Shown here: piece after piece, positions 1 to 8,492 of the stretch
Position numbering within the stretch: position 1 is the first letter of the stretch
How the letters are laid out: each line of letters begins with the position of its first letter
Assembly (NCBI RefSeq): GCF_014863605.1
Contig: NZ_CP062252.1
Coordinates: 3,109,001 to 3,173,000, forward strand
From: Pseudomonas allokribbensis
GTDB taxonomy: Bacteria > Pseudomonadota > Gammaproteobacteria > Pseudomonadales > Pseudomonadaceae
Reading direction: 5' to 3'
Length of the DNA: 64,000 bases
Notes under the pieces: model-generated
Seen by the model: the letters and a program-made list of their open reading frames with translations, nothing else
Database searches by the model: none
Told to the model about the DNA's origin: nothing
Program-made: the position numbers and the translations under genes

Positions 1-838
1 GAGCCGGCAACATGCCGGACGCCTGGGTGACGGCATTTTTCCACTGCTCCTGATCGTGCGTACCCTGAGTCCTGCCGGGATGGGAAAACTCCGGCAGGCG
101 AGCACTCGGCCAGCGCTGGTGACGGTAGTGCACCAGCACCGCTTCACTCAGACTCAGGGTGTCGACCATGGGGACAGCTTCGCTGGACGCCTGATCGCTT
201 TCTCCGTCGCGGGTCTTGTAAACGTTGACCCGGGTGCTGCTTTGTTGCAACGCCCCGAAGTGAGGCTTGAGCAGTTCATCCAGTGCGCTGTCCAGCAATT
301 GCGTGAGGGTCGGCAGTTTCTTCAGTTCGTCCAGCATGGCCTGGGCATTGAGCAACGGGCCTTGCCTGAGGGACGTATCGCGTTCCTCGAACACATCCTC
401 CTCAATGATCGAAAACGTCACCGAAATGCGCTCGGCATCCTGTAGTTGTCGCTGCTGGGCCAACGGTAGTAATGCAAGCAAACTGTCCTGATCGTCGATA
501 GTTTTGAGGCGCGATTCGAGCTGGGCCTTCAGGTTGGCGCGACTGTGGTATTTGCGGATGCCTTCGTACGGGGTATAGAGAATCTGGCCCTTGTCGTATG
601 GCGTGTCACTCAGGACAAATGCGCCTGGCAGCGGTAAGGAGGGCTGGCTGTCGGCATTGAGCAGAATACGTTCGGCCAGCATCGGCGGCTTTTGCTGGCG
701 CCGCAAGGTATCGGACGCGAGCCTGACATCAGCCAGCCATCTGAAATCCTTTTCTGCAAGGCCATGGATTCTGCCCAGTTCGGGCCACAGCCCCGGGGAG
801 TCGAGGGCTTCGGGAAATAGCAATTTTGGTGTGGACAT
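1..838 (-). CDS. Dermonecrotic-toxin-domain (DUF6543-like) large protein, N-terminal 279 residues, 3' end outside window
   Basis: An open minus-strand frame begins at the ATG at 838 and runs without a stop to the window edge, so only the first 279 residues are visible. The protein starts MSTPKLLFPEALDSPGLWPE and continues as a soluble, Leu-rich, partly helical sequence with no signal peptide. This opening matches what I remember of very large Pseudomonas proteins annotated as dermonecrotic toxin domain or DUF6543, often over 1000 residues and sometimes carrying NEL-like ubiquitin-ligase regions. The diagnostic C-terminal part is not in the window, so function is not established. The ribosome site is weak. 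It is divergent from dpkA. Confidence 0.6.
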   Translation of the reverse strand, partial: MSTPKLLFPEALDSPGLWPELGRIHGLAEKDFRWLADVRLASDTLRRQQKPPMLAERILLNADSQPSLPLPGAFVLSDTPYDKGQILYTPYEGIRKYHSRANLKAQLESRLKTIDDQDSLLALLPLAQQRQLQDAERISVTFSIIEEDVFEERDTSLRQGPLLNAQAMLDELKKLPTLTQLLDSALDELLKPHFGALQQSSTRVNVYKTRDGESDQASSEAVPMVDTLSLSEAVLVHYRHQRWPSARLPEFSHPGRTQGTHDQEQWKNAVTQASGMLPA

Positions 839-958
839 CTTGAGTCTCGAAAAGTGTGCGTTTGCACATGAATGGCGAGACGTGAGGTTAGGGACCGGGG
901 AGCAGGCTCGGGTGGTATATGAATATTGCGCGCAAACATCGCCGCAGACATTGCAGGG

Positions 959-988
959 TTGACAGGCCACCGGCTGCCCGTGGTTAAT
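959..988 (+). promoter_or_regulatory. Candidate sigma-70 promoter of dpkA
   Basis: A perfect -35 hexamer TTGACA at 959-964 is followed after 18 bases by GTTAAT at 983-988, a 4/6 match to the -10. It lies about 60 bases upstream of the dpkA start, in the gap between divergent genes. Motif match by eye only. Confidence 0.45.
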
Positions 989-1045
989 CCGGATGCGTTA
1001 GTTCGTACGCTGTTGTTCCCTCCAATAATTATTCTGGAGCTTCAG

Positions 1046-2077
1046 ATGTCTGCGCCACACGATCATGCGGTCTCGTCCACGGTGTCCCTGGACGAGCTGA
1101 CTCACTTGCTGGAAACGATCTTCATCCGTCACGGCACCTCGACCGAAGTCGCCAGAACACTGGCCGCCAATTGCGCCAATGCCGAGCGGGACGGTGCTCA
1201 CAGCCATGGTGTATTCCGGATTCCCGGTTATGTCTCGACCCTCAACAGCGGCTGGGTCAACGGCAAGGCCGTGCCGAAAGTCGAGGACGTGGCCTCAGGG
1301 TTTGTCAGTGTCGATGCCGGCAACGGTTTTGCCCAACCTGCGCTGGCGGCGGCGCGTCCACTGTTGGTGGAGAAGGCCCGCAGCGCCGGGATCGCGATAT
1401 TGGCAATCCGCAATTCCCATCACTTCGCCGCGCTGTGGCCGGACGTCGAGCCTTTCGCCGACGAAGGCCTGGTGGCGTTGAGCGTGGTCAACAGCATGAC
1501 CTGCGTGGTACCCCACGGCGCCGACCGGCCGTTGTTCGGCACCAACCCGATCGCATTTGCCGCTCCGAGGGCCGACGGTGCGCCGATCGTATTTGACCTG
1601 GCCACCAGCGCTATTGCCCATGGCGACGTGCAGATCGCGGCGCGCAAGGGCGAGAAACTGCCGGCGGGCATGGGCGTGGACAGCCTCGGTCAGCCGACCT
1701 GTGATCCGAAGGCGATTCTTGAAGGCGGCGCGTTGCTGCCGTTTGGCGGACACAAGGGTTCGGCGCTGTCGATGATGGTCGAGCTGCTCGCCGCCGCGCT
1801 GACCGGTGGCAATTTCTCGTTTGAATTCGACTGGAAGAACCATCCCGGGGCCAAGACCCCATGGACCGGCCAGTTACTGATCGTGATCGACCCGAGCAAG
1901 ACCGCCGGGCAGAGCTTCGCCGAACGCAGCCAGGAACTGGTCAGGCAGATGCATGGGGTAGGGCTCAAGCGTTTGCCGGGTGATCGGCGGCATTTGCAGC
2001 GGGCCAGGTCACTGGCCGAGGGCATCGTGCTGGATGGACAGACCCTGGTGCAGTTGCGAGAACTGGCGGGCGAGTGA
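1046..2077 (+). CDS. dpkA: Delta1-piperideine-2-carboxylate / Delta1-pyrroline-2-carboxylate reductase (malate/lactate dehydrogenase family)
   Basis: This 343-residue protein belongs to the malate/L-lactate dehydrogenase (LDH2/MDH2) fold family. In pseudomonads the close member DpkA reduces Pip2C and Pyr2C with NADPH in D-lysine and D-proline catabolism. Visible landmarks are AHSHG at residues 51-55, NSHHFAALW near 123-131 and GTNPIAFAAP at 165-174. The length equals that known for P. syringae DpkA. The ATG at 1046 is chosen because GGAG lies 8 bases upstream and the protein then starts like family members; an in-frame ATG at 926 would add 40 unlikely residues. The gene stands alone, ended by a strong terminator. 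Other members of the family (ureidoglycolate or malate dehydrogenases) are the main alternative. Confidence 0.8.
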   Translation: MSAPHDHAVSSTVSLDELTHLLETIFIRHGTSTEVARTLAANCANAERDGAHSHGVFRIPGYVSTLNSGWVNGKAVPKVEDVASGFVSVDAGNGFAQPALAAARPLLVEKARSAGIAILAIRNSHHFAALWPDVEPFADEGLVALSVVNSMTCVVPHGADRPLFGTNPIAFAAPRADGAPIVFDLATSAIAHGDVQIAARKGEKLPAGMGVDSLGQPTCDPKAILEGGALLPFGGHKGSALSMMVELLAAALTGGNFSFEFDWKNHPGAKTPWTGQLLIVIDPSKTAGQSFAERSQELVRQMHGVGLKRLPGDRRHLQRARSLAEGIVLDGQTLVQLRELAGE

Positions 2078-2095
2078 CGTTTTACCGGACATGAA

Positions 2096-2126
2096 AAAGG
2101 CGAGCCGCAGGGCTCGCCTTTTTTTT
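2096..2126. terminator. Bidirectional rho-independent terminator
   Basis: The stem GGCGAGCC / GGCTCGCC with a GCAG loop is flanked by AAAAA on the left and eight T residues on the right. It sits between convergent dpkA and the DUF883 gene and can serve both. Confidence 0.9.
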
Positions 2127-2134
2127 CGCTGCGC

Positions 2135-2452
2135 TCAGCGGCGGCCGAGCAACAGACCGACCACCAGACCGAAACCGGCGGAAATCGCCACGGTCTGCCA
2201 CGGGTGGCCACCAATGTAGTTTTCGGTGGCGTCCACCGCCGGTTTGGTGCGGTCACGCACGCTGGACACAGAATCCAGCGCCTGCTGCAATTTCAGGGCG
2301 ATTTGTCCGCGCAGGGTCTCCGCTTCTTCGCCGACCAGTGAGGCACTGCTTTTGAGCAGTTTGTCCGACTCTTCGATCAGAGCCTGGAGTTCGCTGAACG
2401 CTTGATCCTTGATTTGGTCTTCAGCGGCTTGAACGGCGCTTTTGCGGGCCAT
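2135..2452 (-). CDS. DUF883 (ElaB/YqjD/YgaM-like) membrane-anchored protein
   Basis: A 105-residue protein with a charged, helical N-terminal two thirds and one C-terminal hydrophobic segment (AISAGFGLVVGLLLGRR) ending in Arg-Arg. This is the layout of the ElaB/YqjD family, inner-membrane tail-anchored proteins that in E. coli associate with ribosomes in stationary phase. The motif GGHPWQTVAISAG just before the membrane segment is typical. The start at 2452 (MARKSAVQ) follows an AAGGAG site; an upstream in-frame ATG at 2488 lacks one. The biological role in Pseudomonas is inferred only from the family. Confidence 0.85.
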   Translation of the reverse strand: MARKSAVQAAEDQIKDQAFSELQALIEESDKLLKSSASLVGEEAETLRGQIALKLQQALDSVSSVRDRTKPAVDATENYIGGHPWQTVAISAGFGLVVGLLLGRR

Positions 2453-2605
2453 TGGGTGACTCCTTGCAGGTGAATGGACAGTGAACAATGGAGTGTGACG
2501 CGGCTTGAAAAGTTGCAGCGAATTTCTCTCAGGAAGAAAAACCAGCGCCGGAGATTTCCGTCCAGCGTGTAAGATGTCGCCATTTCATGCAGCAGGTAAT
2601 TCCCC

Positions 2606-2860
2606 ATGAGTTTCAATCTGGCCGACAAATCCCTCGCAGAGCGCGCTGCGCTGGAAGACGAGAAATCCCGACTGTTCGAACTCTGGCAGAACAATCTGGG
2701 CAAAGCCAAGGGCGAAGCCGCGCGATTGTTCGGCGAACGCTCCAAGCGCAAGGGCAAATGGGCCGAGTTCGTGCGCGCCGAGCTGGACGGCATGTCGCCG
2801 CCGGAATTCGCCAACATGGTGCGCAGTGAAGTCAACCGGCTGATGGCGGCCAACAAGTAA
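2606..2860 (+). CDS. Small conserved charged protein of unknown function
   Basis: This 84-residue protein is rich in Lys, Arg, Glu and Ala and is predicted largely helical, with no signal peptide or membrane segment. I recognise similar short proteins in other Pseudomonas genomes but know no function. The start MSFNLADKS is preceded by CAGGTAATTCCCC, a weak ribosome site. Its stop codon directly abuts the stop of the convergent LysR gene (2860/2861), which argues that both ends are real. The Lys/Arg-rich middle (GERSKRKGKW) could contact nucleic acid; that is speculation. Confidence 0.65.
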   Translation: MSFNLADKSLAERAALEDEKSRLFELWQNNLGKAKGEAARLFGERSKRKGKWAEFVRAELDGMSPPEFANMVRSEVNRLMAANK

Positions 2861-3775
2861 TCATTCGGTCTTGAAACTGGCGACAATCGCTTCGCGAACC
2901 TTCAGCACCACCGGATCGATCTGGGTACTGGTGCGCCAGCCCAGTTCGATCGGATAGCGTGGCAGCGCCAGCGGGCAGGGCAGCAGTGCCAGCCCGCTGA
3001 GTGATGCAATCGCCTGCGCCGCATGGGTCGGAATGGTCGCCACACTGGCACTGCCCTTGAGCAGGTGCGGCAACGCCGCAAAATGCGTGGTCGAGGCGCA
3101 GACCCGGCGAGTCAGCCCCAGCGCCGCCAGCCCTTCATCGGTGATCCCGATAAAACCACCCGACGACACCAGAATGTGTTCTCGGGCGACAAATTCCTCC
3201 AGAGTGATCTGCTGCTGACCGGGCGCAAGGCTCGCCGGGTCCACCAGACACGCGTAACCCCCTTCACCCAACACCTGACGGCTGAGCAGCCGTTCGGCAA
3301 ACCCGCCGGCGGTGATCGCCAGGTCGATGCTGCGCTCCATCAAGGCCCGGGCAACGATCTGGCTGTGGGTCTGGCGGAAAATCAGACGCAGTTTCGGCGC
3401 TCGGCGGGCGATCTCTTCGATCAGGCGTCGGCCGTAAGCAATCTCGAAATCATCCGACAGCCCCACGGTGACCGAGCGGCCGTCGTAATGATCGGCGGTC
3501 GGGTCGACCATCGCCAGGCTCTGCCGACACTTGTTCAGCGCATCACTGACCACCGGTTTCAACTGATTCGCCTTGAGCGTGGGCGCCAACCCTCGACCAG
3601 TGCGCACGAACAATTGATCGCCATAGACCTCGCGCAACCGGCGCAAAGCCGCGCTGACGGCCGATTGCGTCACGCCCAGACGCAACGCCGCGCGGCTGGC
3701 GCTGGACTCTTCATGCAGCGCTTCGAAGACTTTCAGCAGGTTGAGATCGACAGTGGCGATATTCATTGTGTTCAT
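2861..3775 (-). CDS. LysR-family transcriptional regulator
   Basis: 304 residues, the usual LysR length. The N-terminal winged helix-turn-helix is plain: DLNLLKVFEALHEESSASRA, then LGVTQSAVSAALRRLREVYGDQLFVR at about residues 32-57. The rest is the type 2 periplasmic-binding effector domain. It is divergent from the nitrilase gene with about 85 bases between the starts, the classic arrangement for a LysR regulator controlling its neighbour. The inducer is unknown; a nitrile or carboxylate linked to the nitrilase would fit. A start three codons downstream (3766) is possible because neither ATG has a good ribosome site. Confidence 0.85.
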   Translation of the reverse strand: MNTMNIATVDLNLLKVFEALHEESSASRAALRLGVTQSAVSAALRRLREVYGDQLFVRTGRGLAPTLKANQLKPVVSDALNKCRQSLAMVDPTADHYDGRSVTVGLSDDFEIAYGRRLIEEIARRAPKLRLIFRQTHSQIVARALMERSIDLAITAGGFAERLLSRQVLGEGGYACLVDPASLAPGQQQITLEEFVAREHILVSSGGFIGITDEGLAALGLTRRVCASTTHFAALPHLLKGSASVATIPTHAAQAIASLSGLALLPCPLALPRYPIELGWRTSTQIDPVVLKVREAIVASFKTE

Positions 3776-3859
3776 ATCATTCAGCAGTGAGTCGGGCTTT
3801 ATTCATGATCCCGTGGCGCCGGAGAATGAGCAACACCTGAACTTCACGGAGTGACCACC

Positions 3860-4783
3860 ATGCCCAAATCAATCGTTGCCGCCCTGCAGATCGGCGCCTT
3901 GCCCGGCGGCAAGGCTGACACCCTGGAACAGATCCTGAGCTGGGAAGCCGCGATCATCGAATCCGGCGCAGCGCTGGTGGTGATGCCCGAAGCGTTGCTC
4001 GGCGGTTATCCGAAAGGCGAGGGCTTTGGTACGCAACTGGGTTATCGCCTGCCCGAAGGGCGTGAGGCCTACGCTCGTTATTTTGCCAACGCCATCGACG
4101 TGCCAGGCGCGGAAACCGAAGCGCTGGCCGGGCTGTCGGCGCGCACTGGCGCCAACCTGGTGATCGGCGTGATCGAACGGGCTGGCAGCACCTTGCACTG
4201 CACTGCGCTGTATTTCGACCCACAGGCCGGTCTGGTGGCCAAGCACCGCAAACTGATGCCCACCGGCACCGAGCGGTTGATCTGGGGCAAGGGCGACGGT
4301 TCGACGCTGCCGGTGCTCGACACCCAGGTTGGCAAGCTCGGCGCGGTGATCTGCTGGGAAAACATGATGCCGCTGCTGCGCACGGCGATGTACGCCAAGG
4401 GCATTGAGGTCTGGTGTGCCCCGACTGTGGATGAACGCGAGATGTGGCAGGTCAGCATGCGCCATATCGCCCATGAAGGGCGCTGCTTTGTGGTCAGCGC
4501 CTGTCAGGTCCAGGCTTCACCGAACGAACTGGGCGTACAGATCGCCAACTGGCCGGCGGACCGGCCGCTGATTGCCGGCGGCAGCGTGATCGTCGGGCCG
4601 ATGGGTGATGTGCTCGCCGGGCCTCTGCGCGGCGAAGCCGGATTGCTCACCGCCGAGATCGACACCGAAGAACTGGTGCGGGCCCGCTACGACTACGACG
4701 TGGTCGGCCACTATGCACGGCCGGATGTGTTCGAGTTGAGCGTGGACGAGCGGGCGAAACCGGGCGTGCGCTTCACGGTTTGA
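3860..4783 (+). CDS. Nitrilase, carbon-nitrogen hydrolase family
   Basis: A 307-residue member of the nitrilase branch of the CN-hydrolase superfamily, which converts nitriles to carboxylate plus ammonia. The catalytic triad is visible: Glu44 in [13 protein letters not shown], Lys131 in [13 protein letters not shown], and Cys165 in VICWENMMP. The GGYPKG and CWENMMPL signatures are those of true nitrilases rather than amidases or omega-amidase. The ATG at 3860 is preferred over the GTG at 3851 because GGAG (3848-3851) is then well spaced. Similar approximately 307-residue enzymes from P. fluorescens strains act on aliphatic nitriles or dinitriles, as I recall. A divergent LysR gene probably controls it. 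The 3' end overlaps the convergent GNAT gene by 11 bases. Confidence 0.85.
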   Translation: MPKSIVAALQIGALPGGKADTLEQILSWEAAIIESGAALVVMPEALLGGYPKGEGFGTQLGYRLPEGREAYARYFANAIDVPGAETEALAGLSARTGANLVIGVIERAGSTLHCTALYFDPQAGLVAKHRKLMPTGTERLIWGKGDGSTLPVLDTQVGKLGAVICWENMMPLLRTAMYAKGIEVWCAPTVDEREMWQVSMRHIAHEGRCFVVSACQVQASPNELGVQIANWPADRPLIAGGSVIVGPMGDVLAGPLRGEAGLLTAEIDTEELVRARYDYDVVGHYARPDVFELSVDERAKPGVRFTV

Positions 4784-5330
4784 CGGACTGTCGGCGCCGC
4801 CATTCTTCACGGGTGATTTCCCAGATTTCCCGTGGGAAACGTCCGCCGACGAAGTTGTCCTCATCGGAGCGGATCAAGCGCATGCCGGTGCGCTCCGAGA
4901 GCTTTCGCGAACCAAGGTTCGGTGCGGCTTTCGGCGCGCGCAACAGCGATTGATCGAGGGTTTCGAACCAGTAGCGGGTCACGGCTTCGCTGGCTTCGGT
5001 CATCAAGCCCTGGCCCTGCCAGGCCGGGGCAAGCCAGAAGCCACGGTTGTCGTCCGGCCCGATCATCAGGCTGATGTTGCCGATCAATTGCGCCGGTGCC
5101 GACTTGAGGCGGATCGTCCAGTGCCACTCTTTGCCCGCCGCAATCGCCGGCAGCGCAATGTCACGCAGGTAGGTGAGGGCGCCGTCGTCCGGATACGGCC
5201 AGGGCACGAAGGCGTTCAGATAACGCACCACTTCCCAGTGGGGAAATTGCTGCTGGATGGCCTCGGCGTCCGCCAGTTCAAGCGGACGCAAGATCAGCCG
5301 TTCGGTGTACAGCGTGGGGGTGTCTTCCAT
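4773..5330 (-). CDS. GNAT family N-acetyltransferase, RimJ/RimL-like
   Basis: 185 residues starting [21 protein letters not shown], the typical opening of the RimJ/RimL acetyltransferase 3 group. The acetyl-CoA region [17 protein letters not shown] is near residues 120-136, followed by [13 protein letters not shown], the family's N-x-x-S-x-x-L helix. These enzymes acetylate protein N-termini, antibiotics or small amines; the substrate cannot be read from sequence. Single gene convergent with the nitrilase, with overlapping 3' ends. Confidence 0.85.
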   Translation of the reverse strand: MEDTPTLYTERLILRPLELADAEAIQQQFPHWEVVRYLNAFVPWPYPDDGALTYLRDIALPAIAAGKEWHWTIRLKSAPAQLIGNISLMIGPDDNRGFWLAPAWQGQGLMTEASEAVTRYWFETLDQSLLRAPKAAPNLGSRKLSERTGMRLIRSDEDNFVGGRFPREIWEITREEWRRRQSVKP

Positions 5331-5382
5331 AAACCTGCGGCTTCCCTGTTTCTGTCAGTGAGCCGTGCAGGCTACCGCATCT

Positions 5383-5856
5383 TTACCAGGTTGCGGCACT
5401 GGCCTTGGGCAGACTGAGCTTGCCGCTGTCGACAAAACGCATGGTGCCAAACACACCGCCGGCCAGTTTGCCGCGCAATACATAAGGCAGGTTGTCGAGG
5501 GTTTGGGTCTGGCTCAGGCCAAGAGTCTGGCGCAGCACCGAGAACGCCGAAATGCTCACCGGGACGCTGACGATGGCTTCGGAGAACCGTGGAATGGAAC
5601 CGCTTTGATCGCTGACACCGGAAGCGAACGAATGACCGTTCACGTCAAGGTCCAGCGCAATGCCGTTGTAGTCGATGGCGGTTTCGTTGGGGTTCTGCAC
5701 CCGCAGCTTGATGGCGAAGCGCACTTCCAGATCCTGGCTCGGCAGCGGTTCGACGCCGACCACGTTGATGTTCACTGGGTCGCGGTTGGGAAACAGCGCA
5801 CAGGCGCTGAGGGAGAGCAGAAGCAGGGACAGGATGACGGCTTGGATGCGGCGCAT
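5383..5856 (-). CDS. LEA type 2 (WHy-domain) lipoprotein
   Basis: 157 residues from the ATG at 5856. The N-terminus MRRIQAVILSLLLLSLSAC is a lipoprotein signal with the modified Cys at 19; the +2 residue is Ala, which predicts outer-membrane sorting. The remainder is a WHy/LEA14-like beta-sandwich domain (EVRFAIKLRVQNPNETAI, then FSEAIVSVPVSISAF). LEA2 proteins are linked to desiccation and other stresses, but the bacterial role is poorly defined. A longer frame reaches 5913 but the lipobox fixes the start here. It lies downstream of the permease gene, separated by a terminator, so it is probably its own unit. Confidence 0.8.
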   Translation of the reverse strand: MRRIQAVILSLLLLSLSACALFPNRDPVNINVVGVEPLPSQDLEVRFAIKLRVQNPNETAIDYNGIALDLDVNGHSFASGVSDQSGSIPRFSEAIVSVPVSISAFSVLRQTLGLSQTQTLDNLPYVLRGKLAGGVFGTMRFVDSGKLSLPKASAATW

Positions 5857-5872
5857 TGATGCTCTCTCATTG

Positions 5873-5910
5873 AAAAAGGGCTGAGCCGTTGCCGGTATCA
5901 GCCCTTTTTT
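5873..5910 (-). terminator. Terminator after the NCS2 permease gene
   Basis: Stem AAGGGCTGA / TCAGCCCTT flanked by A and T tracts, just downstream of the permease stop on the minus strand and before the LEA2 lipoprotein gene. Confidence 0.8.
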
Positions 5911-5926
5911 CATCGAGCGGACAGGA

Positions 5927-7393
5927 TCAACGGTTCAACTGTGCGACAGCGGCCTTTGATGCGGGTTCACCTTTGGCCGGTACGTCCGGGTTTTCCATGA
6001 CCTGAAGGATAGAGGCTTCCGGGTCGAAGTCATCTTCTTCCAGTTCGATGAATTCTTCCGGCAGGAAGATATTCAGCACAATCGCACACAGCGCGCCAAC
6101 GGTGATCGGCGACTCGAAAATATTGCGCAGCGCCTGCGGCAGTTCGCGCAGCACTTCCGGCACGGCGGCGATGCCCAGGCCCATGCCGAGGGAAATGGCC
6201 ACGATCAGCATGTTGCGACGATGCAGGCCGGCTTCGGCGAGGATCTTGATCCCGGCCACCGCCACGGTGCCGAACATCACCAGCTCTGCGCCGCCGAGCA
6301 CCGGTTTCGGCATCAGTTGCAGCACGGCGCCAATCATCGGGAACAGGCCCAGCAACACCAGCAGACCGGCAATGAAGAACGCGACGTAACGGCTGGCCAC
6401 TCCGGTGAGCTGAATCACCCCGTTGTTCTGGGCGAAGGTCACCATCGGCATGCTGTTGAACACCGCCGCCATGGCCGAGTTGAGGCCGTCGGCCAGCAGG
6501 CCGGACTTGATTCGGCGGATGTACAGCGGGCCTTTGACTGGCTGCCGGGAAATCATCGAGTTGGCGGTCAGGTCACCGGCAGCTTCGAGCGGCGACACCA
6601 GGAAAATCACCGCCACCGGCACAAACGCCACCCAGTCGAAGTTGAAGCCGTACTTGAACGGCACCGGCACGCTCACCACTGGCACTTCCGGCAGATTGGC
6701 GAAATCCACGGTGCCCATCAGCCACGCCACCACGTAGCCGAGGGTCAGGCCAATGACGATCGCGCCCAGACGCAGGAACGGCACGTCGACCCGGTTCAGC
6801 ACCACGATGGTGCCAAGCACCAGCGCCGCCAGGAACACATGGCTGGCGGCGCCCAGATCCGCCGCGCCGAAGCCGCCGGCAATGTCGGTCATCGCCACCT
6901 TGATCAGCGACAGGCCCATCAGGGTGATGATGGTGCCGGTCACCACCGGGGTGATCAGCATGCGCAATTTGCCGATGAACTGGCTCAGTACCACTTCGAT
7001 GAAGGCTGCAAAGAAGCACACGCCGAAGATCGTCGACAGGATCTCATCGGTGCCACCGCCCCGGGCCTTGACCATGAAGCCGGCGCTGAGAATCACGCTG
7101 ATAAAGGAAAAACTCGTGCCTTGCAGGCACAGCAGTCCGGAGCCGACCGGGCCGAAACGCTTGGCCTGAACGAACGTGCCGAGACCGGAGACGAACAGCG
7201 CCATGCTGATCAGGTACGGGATTTCGCTTTGCAGGCCGAGGGCGCCGCCCATGATCAGGGTCGGGGTGATGATGCCGACGAAGCTGGCCAGCACGTGTTG
7301 CAGCGCGGCAAACACCGTGGCGGTGAAGTGCGGACGGTCGTTGAGGCCGTAGATCAAATCGTTGTTGCGCGGGGCTTTTTCAGAGACGGTCAT
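5927..7393 (-). CDS. NCS2 family nucleobase:cation symporter (xanthine/uric acid/uracil permease)
   Basis: 488 residues with about 12-14 hydrophobic segments. The family is evident from TPTLIMGGALGL near the N-terminus, GSGLLCLQGTSFSF, and the central DLTANSMISRQP region that holds substrate-binding residues of NCS2 carriers. Members import xanthine, uric acid or uracil with protons or sodium. The bacterial purine-specific subgroup is favoured by length and the acidic tail (EEFIELEEDDFDPE), but the substrate is uncertain. The start MTVSEKAPR at 7393 is chosen because homologues begin there, although the ribosome site is poor. A LysR gene lies upstream on the same strand. Confidence 0.85.
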   Translation of the reverse strand: MTVSEKAPRNNDLIYGLNDRPHFTATVFAALQHVLASFVGIITPTLIMGGALGLQSEIPYLISMALFVSGLGTFVQAKRFGPVGSGLLCLQGTSFSFISVILSAGFMVKARGGGTDEILSTIFGVCFFAAFIEVVLSQFIGKLRMLITPVVTGTIITLMGLSLIKVAMTDIAGGFGAADLGAASHVFLAALVLGTIVVLNRVDVPFLRLGAIVIGLTLGYVVAWLMGTVDFANLPEVPVVSVPVPFKYGFNFDWVAFVPVAVIFLVSPLEAAGDLTANSMISRQPVKGPLYIRRIKSGLLADGLNSAMAAVFNSMPMVTFAQNNGVIQLTGVASRYVAFFIAGLLVLLGLFPMIGAVLQLMPKPVLGGAELVMFGTVAVAGIKILAEAGLHRRNMLIVAISLGMGLGIAAVPEVLRELPQALRNIFESPITVGALCAIVLNIFLPEEFIELEEDDFDPEASILQVMENPDVPAKGEPASKAAVAQLNR

Positions 7394-7492
7394 GGTGGTT
7401 TGCGTGCCGCAATGCGGGGCCGGGTCGGAAAATGGGTGCGCAGGATGCCGCAAGCGGGGAGCGAGGGCAACGCATTAAAACTGCCCAAAAGG

Positions 7493-8392
7493 TCAGGTTC
7501 GAGCAAAGGCTGACAGTAGATCTTCCTCAAACGCCTTTTGCGCATCCCCCGGCACCTGCGCTCGATGGCGGGCCAGATGGAACGCCACTTCAAAGCTCAA
7601 CTCACCTTCGCGCACCGCTCGCAACAGACCTTTGTCCTGCCATTGGCGCGCGTAATGGTTCGGCAGATAACCGACGTGTTTGCCGGACAGAATGAAGGCG
7701 AGGGTGCCTTCGACCTGCTCGGAGCGCGCCGAACACAGCTTGCCCTGAAACGGCTCGTCACTGCGCAGGAACCGATACGGGTGATCGACCCGGTCGCAGG
7801 CCAGCAGCGCTGCGTCATCGGGTGCATCGTCGGTGAACAGCGGATGGCCGGGCGCGCAATACAAATGCTGGGTTTCGCTGAACAGCTCGCGGTAATCAAA
7901 GGCGCTCTGCACCTGGGAGAAATAACCGATGGCCAGGTCCAGCCGCTGTTGCAGCAGCAGGCGCTCCATTTCGCCGGGCATGGCGCTGATCAGCTCGATG
8001 CGCACCGATTCGTCCCGTTCGCGAAAACGCCGGATCGCCTCAGCCACCCGTTGCAGCACCGATTGATCGACCGCTTCCGACAGGCCCAGGCGCACTTCAC
8101 CGATCAGGCGCCCGGCGACGCCGTTGGATTGATGGCGGAAGGTTTCGATCGAATCGAACAGACTGCGCGCGGCAATCAGCAGTTGTTCGCCCTTGGGCGT
8201 CAGGCTGAAACCGCCCTTGCCACGGTTGCACACCCGATAGCCGAGACGGGTTTCCAGCTTGGCCATTTGCTGGCTGATGCTTGACTGGCTCAGTCCCAGT
8301 TCACCCTGGGCCGCGCTGAAACCATTGGACTCGACCACCCCGAGAAACAGGCGCAGCAGTTGCAAATCGACATCGTGGAGTTGACCGAGCAT
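7493..8392 (-). CDS. LysR-family transcriptional regulator
   Basis: 299 residues starting MLGQLHDVDLQLLRLFLGVV. The helix-turn-helix reads FSAAQGELGLSQSSISQQMA (about residues 25-44), followed by the effector-binding domain. It is divergent from the polyamine-type binding protein gene, with 100 bases between the starts, and lies upstream of the NCS2 permease on the same strand. It could therefore regulate either side; the divergent binding-protein/speB pair is the likelier target by LysR precedent. The frame extends upstream to 8575, but the HTH position and homologue length support 8392. Confidence 0.85.
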   Translation of the reverse strand: MLGQLHDVDLQLLRLFLGVVESNGFSAAQGELGLSQSSISQQMAKLETRLGYRVCNRGKGGFSLTPKGEQLLIAARSLFDSIETFRHQSNGVAGRLIGEVRLGLSEAVDQSVLQRVAEAIRRFRERDESVRIELISAMPGEMERLLLQQRLDLAIGYFSQVQSAFDYRELFSETQHLYCAPGHPLFTDDAPDDAALLACDRVDHPYRFLRSDEPFQGKLCSARSEQVEGTLAFILSGKHVGYLPNHYARQWQDKGLLRAVREGELSFEVAFHLARHRAQVPGDAQKAFEEDLLSAFART

Positions 8393-8492
8393 CACATTAG
8401 CCTTGGATAAAGTCAGGTTAACAAACTTGATATTTCTGGAATGTATCCGACGGCGCATCCTGAGACCACTTCCTCCGGTCAGGTGTTTCGTC

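Noticed and set aside
926..1045. N-terminal extension of dpkA from an upstream ATG
   Set aside because: It adds 40 residues that do not resemble the family, and a good ribosome site sits before the ATG at 1046.
6221..7513. A 430-codon plus-strand open frame rich in His, Gln and Gly
   Set aside because: It is antisense to the NCS2 permease; the composition is the usual artefact of reversed GC-rich codons and no ribosome site is present.
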